Origin: Dermabacter hominis NBRC 106157
GTDB taxonomy: Bacteria > Actinomycetota > Actinomycetes > Actinomycetales > Dermabacteraceae
DNA: 64,000 nucleotides
Assembly (NCBI RefSeq): GCF_001570785.1
Contig: NZ_BCSI01000001.1
Span: 434,001 to 498,000 of the forward strand
Direction of reading: 5' to 3'
The notes beneath the pieces were generated by a model that was given only the letters and a program-made list of their open reading frames with translations, ran no database searches and was not told where the DNA came from. Shown piece after piece: positions 63,166 to 64,000 of this stretch. How positions within the stretch are numbered: position 1 is the stretch's first letter; every line of letters starts with the position of its first letter. Position numbers and translations under genes: made by a program.

Positions 63166-64000
63166 TCAGTGGCCGCGAGTAGGTGCGGCCGTGAGAGGTC
63201 GCAAGGGCACGAGGGCGAAGCCCGCGCGTTCGGCGTGCAGGGTCAGTGTGTGTTCCGACGGCTGCTTGCCACGTGTGGAGCCCGCGGTCTCGAGAGTGAG
63301 GCCCGGGGAGCACACGGCGGCGCGGTCGTGCCCGCTGGGGGAAGCAAGTACGAGCGATTCGGGAAGAGCGATCTCGCCGTGCGCCGCTCGCGCAAGATGG
63401 ACGAGAACCGGCTCTTGTTCATCGGTGCGTATGAAGGTCAGAGAGTCGCACCCAGCGTGCAGCCAGCGAATGCCGCCGCTTCGCAGGGCTCGAAACGCGT
63501 GGCGCGCCGCAAAAACTCGCTTGGTGAGCTCTCGCCAACGCTGCGCCTTGTCGGGAAGAGCGCCGGCATCGATAGCCCCCCACGGCATCGGGGTGCGTGA
63601 GTGCTCGCCGTTGTTGCCTTCGAGTGCGAGCTCGTCCCCGGCAAAAAGGGTGGGGATGCCCGGCAACCCCACGAGCGCGCCGAGGGCGGCCGCGTGGCGG
63701 TCCGGGTCGGCGAACACGGTGCGGCTACGTGCCGTGTCGTGCGAGCACAGTTGGTTTTGTGAGTGGAGGCGAGCCTCGTAGGGGAGTTGAGCGTTGTACT
63801 CACGAAGGGTCGCGAGCACGGCGCGCGTGGGTAGTCTCGGCACGCCAATGGGGAGGCCGAGCCAATTGACCGAGGAGTCCTCGGGGCTCAGCCACGCCCA
63901 CAGCGGCTTCGTGAAGCCGGTGTAGTTCATCGCGCCATCCCAGCCGTCACCGGCAAGGTCGGCTGAGGCATCGTGGAAATGCTCGGCGACAAGCCACGTG
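63166..64000 (-). CDS. GH13 alpha-glucan-acting enzyme (C-terminal part, cut by window end)
   Basis: The frame is open to the window edge, and the sequence reads as one protein. The acid Glu is in LVAEHFHDAS (around 63970), followed by GDGWDGAMNYTGF, and the last catalytic Asp is expected in SHDTARSRT. Such motifs occur in cyclomaltodextrinase/maltogenic amylase-like GH13 enzymes. A small beta domain closes the protein. The true start lies beyond 64000. It is upstream of and co-directional with the alpha-glucosidase gene. Confidence 0.85.
   Translation of the reverse strand, partial: TWLVAEHFHDASADLAGDGWDGAMNYTGFTKPLWAWLSPEDSSVNWLGLPIGVPRLPTRAVLATLREYNAQLPYEARLHSQNQLCSHDTARSRTVFADPDRHAAALGALVGLPGIPTLFAGDELALEGNNGEHSRTPMPWGAIDAGALPDKAQRWRELTKRVFAARHAFRALRSGGIRWLHAGCDSLTFIRTDEQEPVLVHLARAAHGEIALPESLVLASPSGHDRAAVCSPGLTLETAGSTRGKQPSEHTLTLHAERAGFALVPLRPLTAAPTRGH

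Overview
The window looks like a chromosomal segment of a high-GC actinobacterium, probably from the order Micrococcales. Evidence includes the actinobacterial-type selenocysteine formate dehydrogenase, an HspR/HAIR-controlled dnaK operon, a homologue of the mycothiol-dependent Rv2466c family, Tat/lipoprotein signals of actinobacterial style, and frequent GTG/TTG starts with 4-nt ATGA/GTGA overlaps. A D-aspartate-ligase-like ATP-grasp enzyme beside an Asp/Glu racemase would fit a peptidoglycan with D-Asp or D-Glu crossbridges, as in Dermabacteraceae. That assignment is inference. I see no phage, insertion sequence, CRISPR array or rRNA.

Layout. 1-11.5 kb is a complete selenocysteine island: fdhA (in-frame TGA read as Sec, with a bSECIS-like hairpin), fdhB and an nrfD-type membrane subunit; convergent selD; tRNA-Sec; an unrelated DUF3800-type gene; then selA-selB. 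11.5-18.1 kb holds a PTS EIICBA permease (glucose or GlcNAc), a DUF402 protein and a two-gene heterodimeric ABC exporter whose two NBDs have complementary losses. 18.2-21.9 kb has an Rv2466c-like protein, rpiB, a Nei/Fpg glycosylase, a GNAT and an Ntn-hydrolase asparaginase.

21.9-32.7 kb is an amino-sugar (peptidoglycan) salvage region: a Tat-exported GH10-like glycosidase, an RpiR regulator, murQ, anmK, a nagZ-like GH3, a binding-protein-dependent sugar ABC transporter, and a divergent NagK/MurK-like kinase with a palindromic operator candidate between the two. 32.7-36.6 kb is a thiamine-type ECF transporter (two S-components, one A-A-T fusion protein, a coupled ankyrin protein) under a TPP riboswitch. 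36.6-42.6 kb is mixed: a PH-like membrane protein, an M13 peptidase, a YeiH exporter, a membrane protein of unknown function and an ADP-ribosylglycohydrolase.

42.7-50.4 kb has a MacB/FtsX-like ABC pair, then a PLP sulfur-amino-acid enzyme with a cystine-type ABC transporter, and ogt. 50.5-54.8 kb is dnaK-grpE-dnaJ-hspR behind a HAIR operator. 54.8-60.3 kb is envelope biosynthesis: two GT4 glycosyltransferases around a VTT-domain membrane protein, and divergently the ATP-grasp ligase and racemase. 60.6-64 kb has a frameshifted IclR regulator and two GH13 alpha-glucan enzymes, the last cut by the window end.

All functional names come from motif and family recognition by eye. No searches were run. 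The most unusual items are the complementary ABC exporter NBDs, the gene inserted inside the Sec cluster, the A-A-T ECF fusion with riboswitch and Shine-Dalgarno-sequestering hairpin, the A6 frameshift in iclR, and a short CCGACG-S-Y-TGCC motif that recurs mainly at gene 3' ends.
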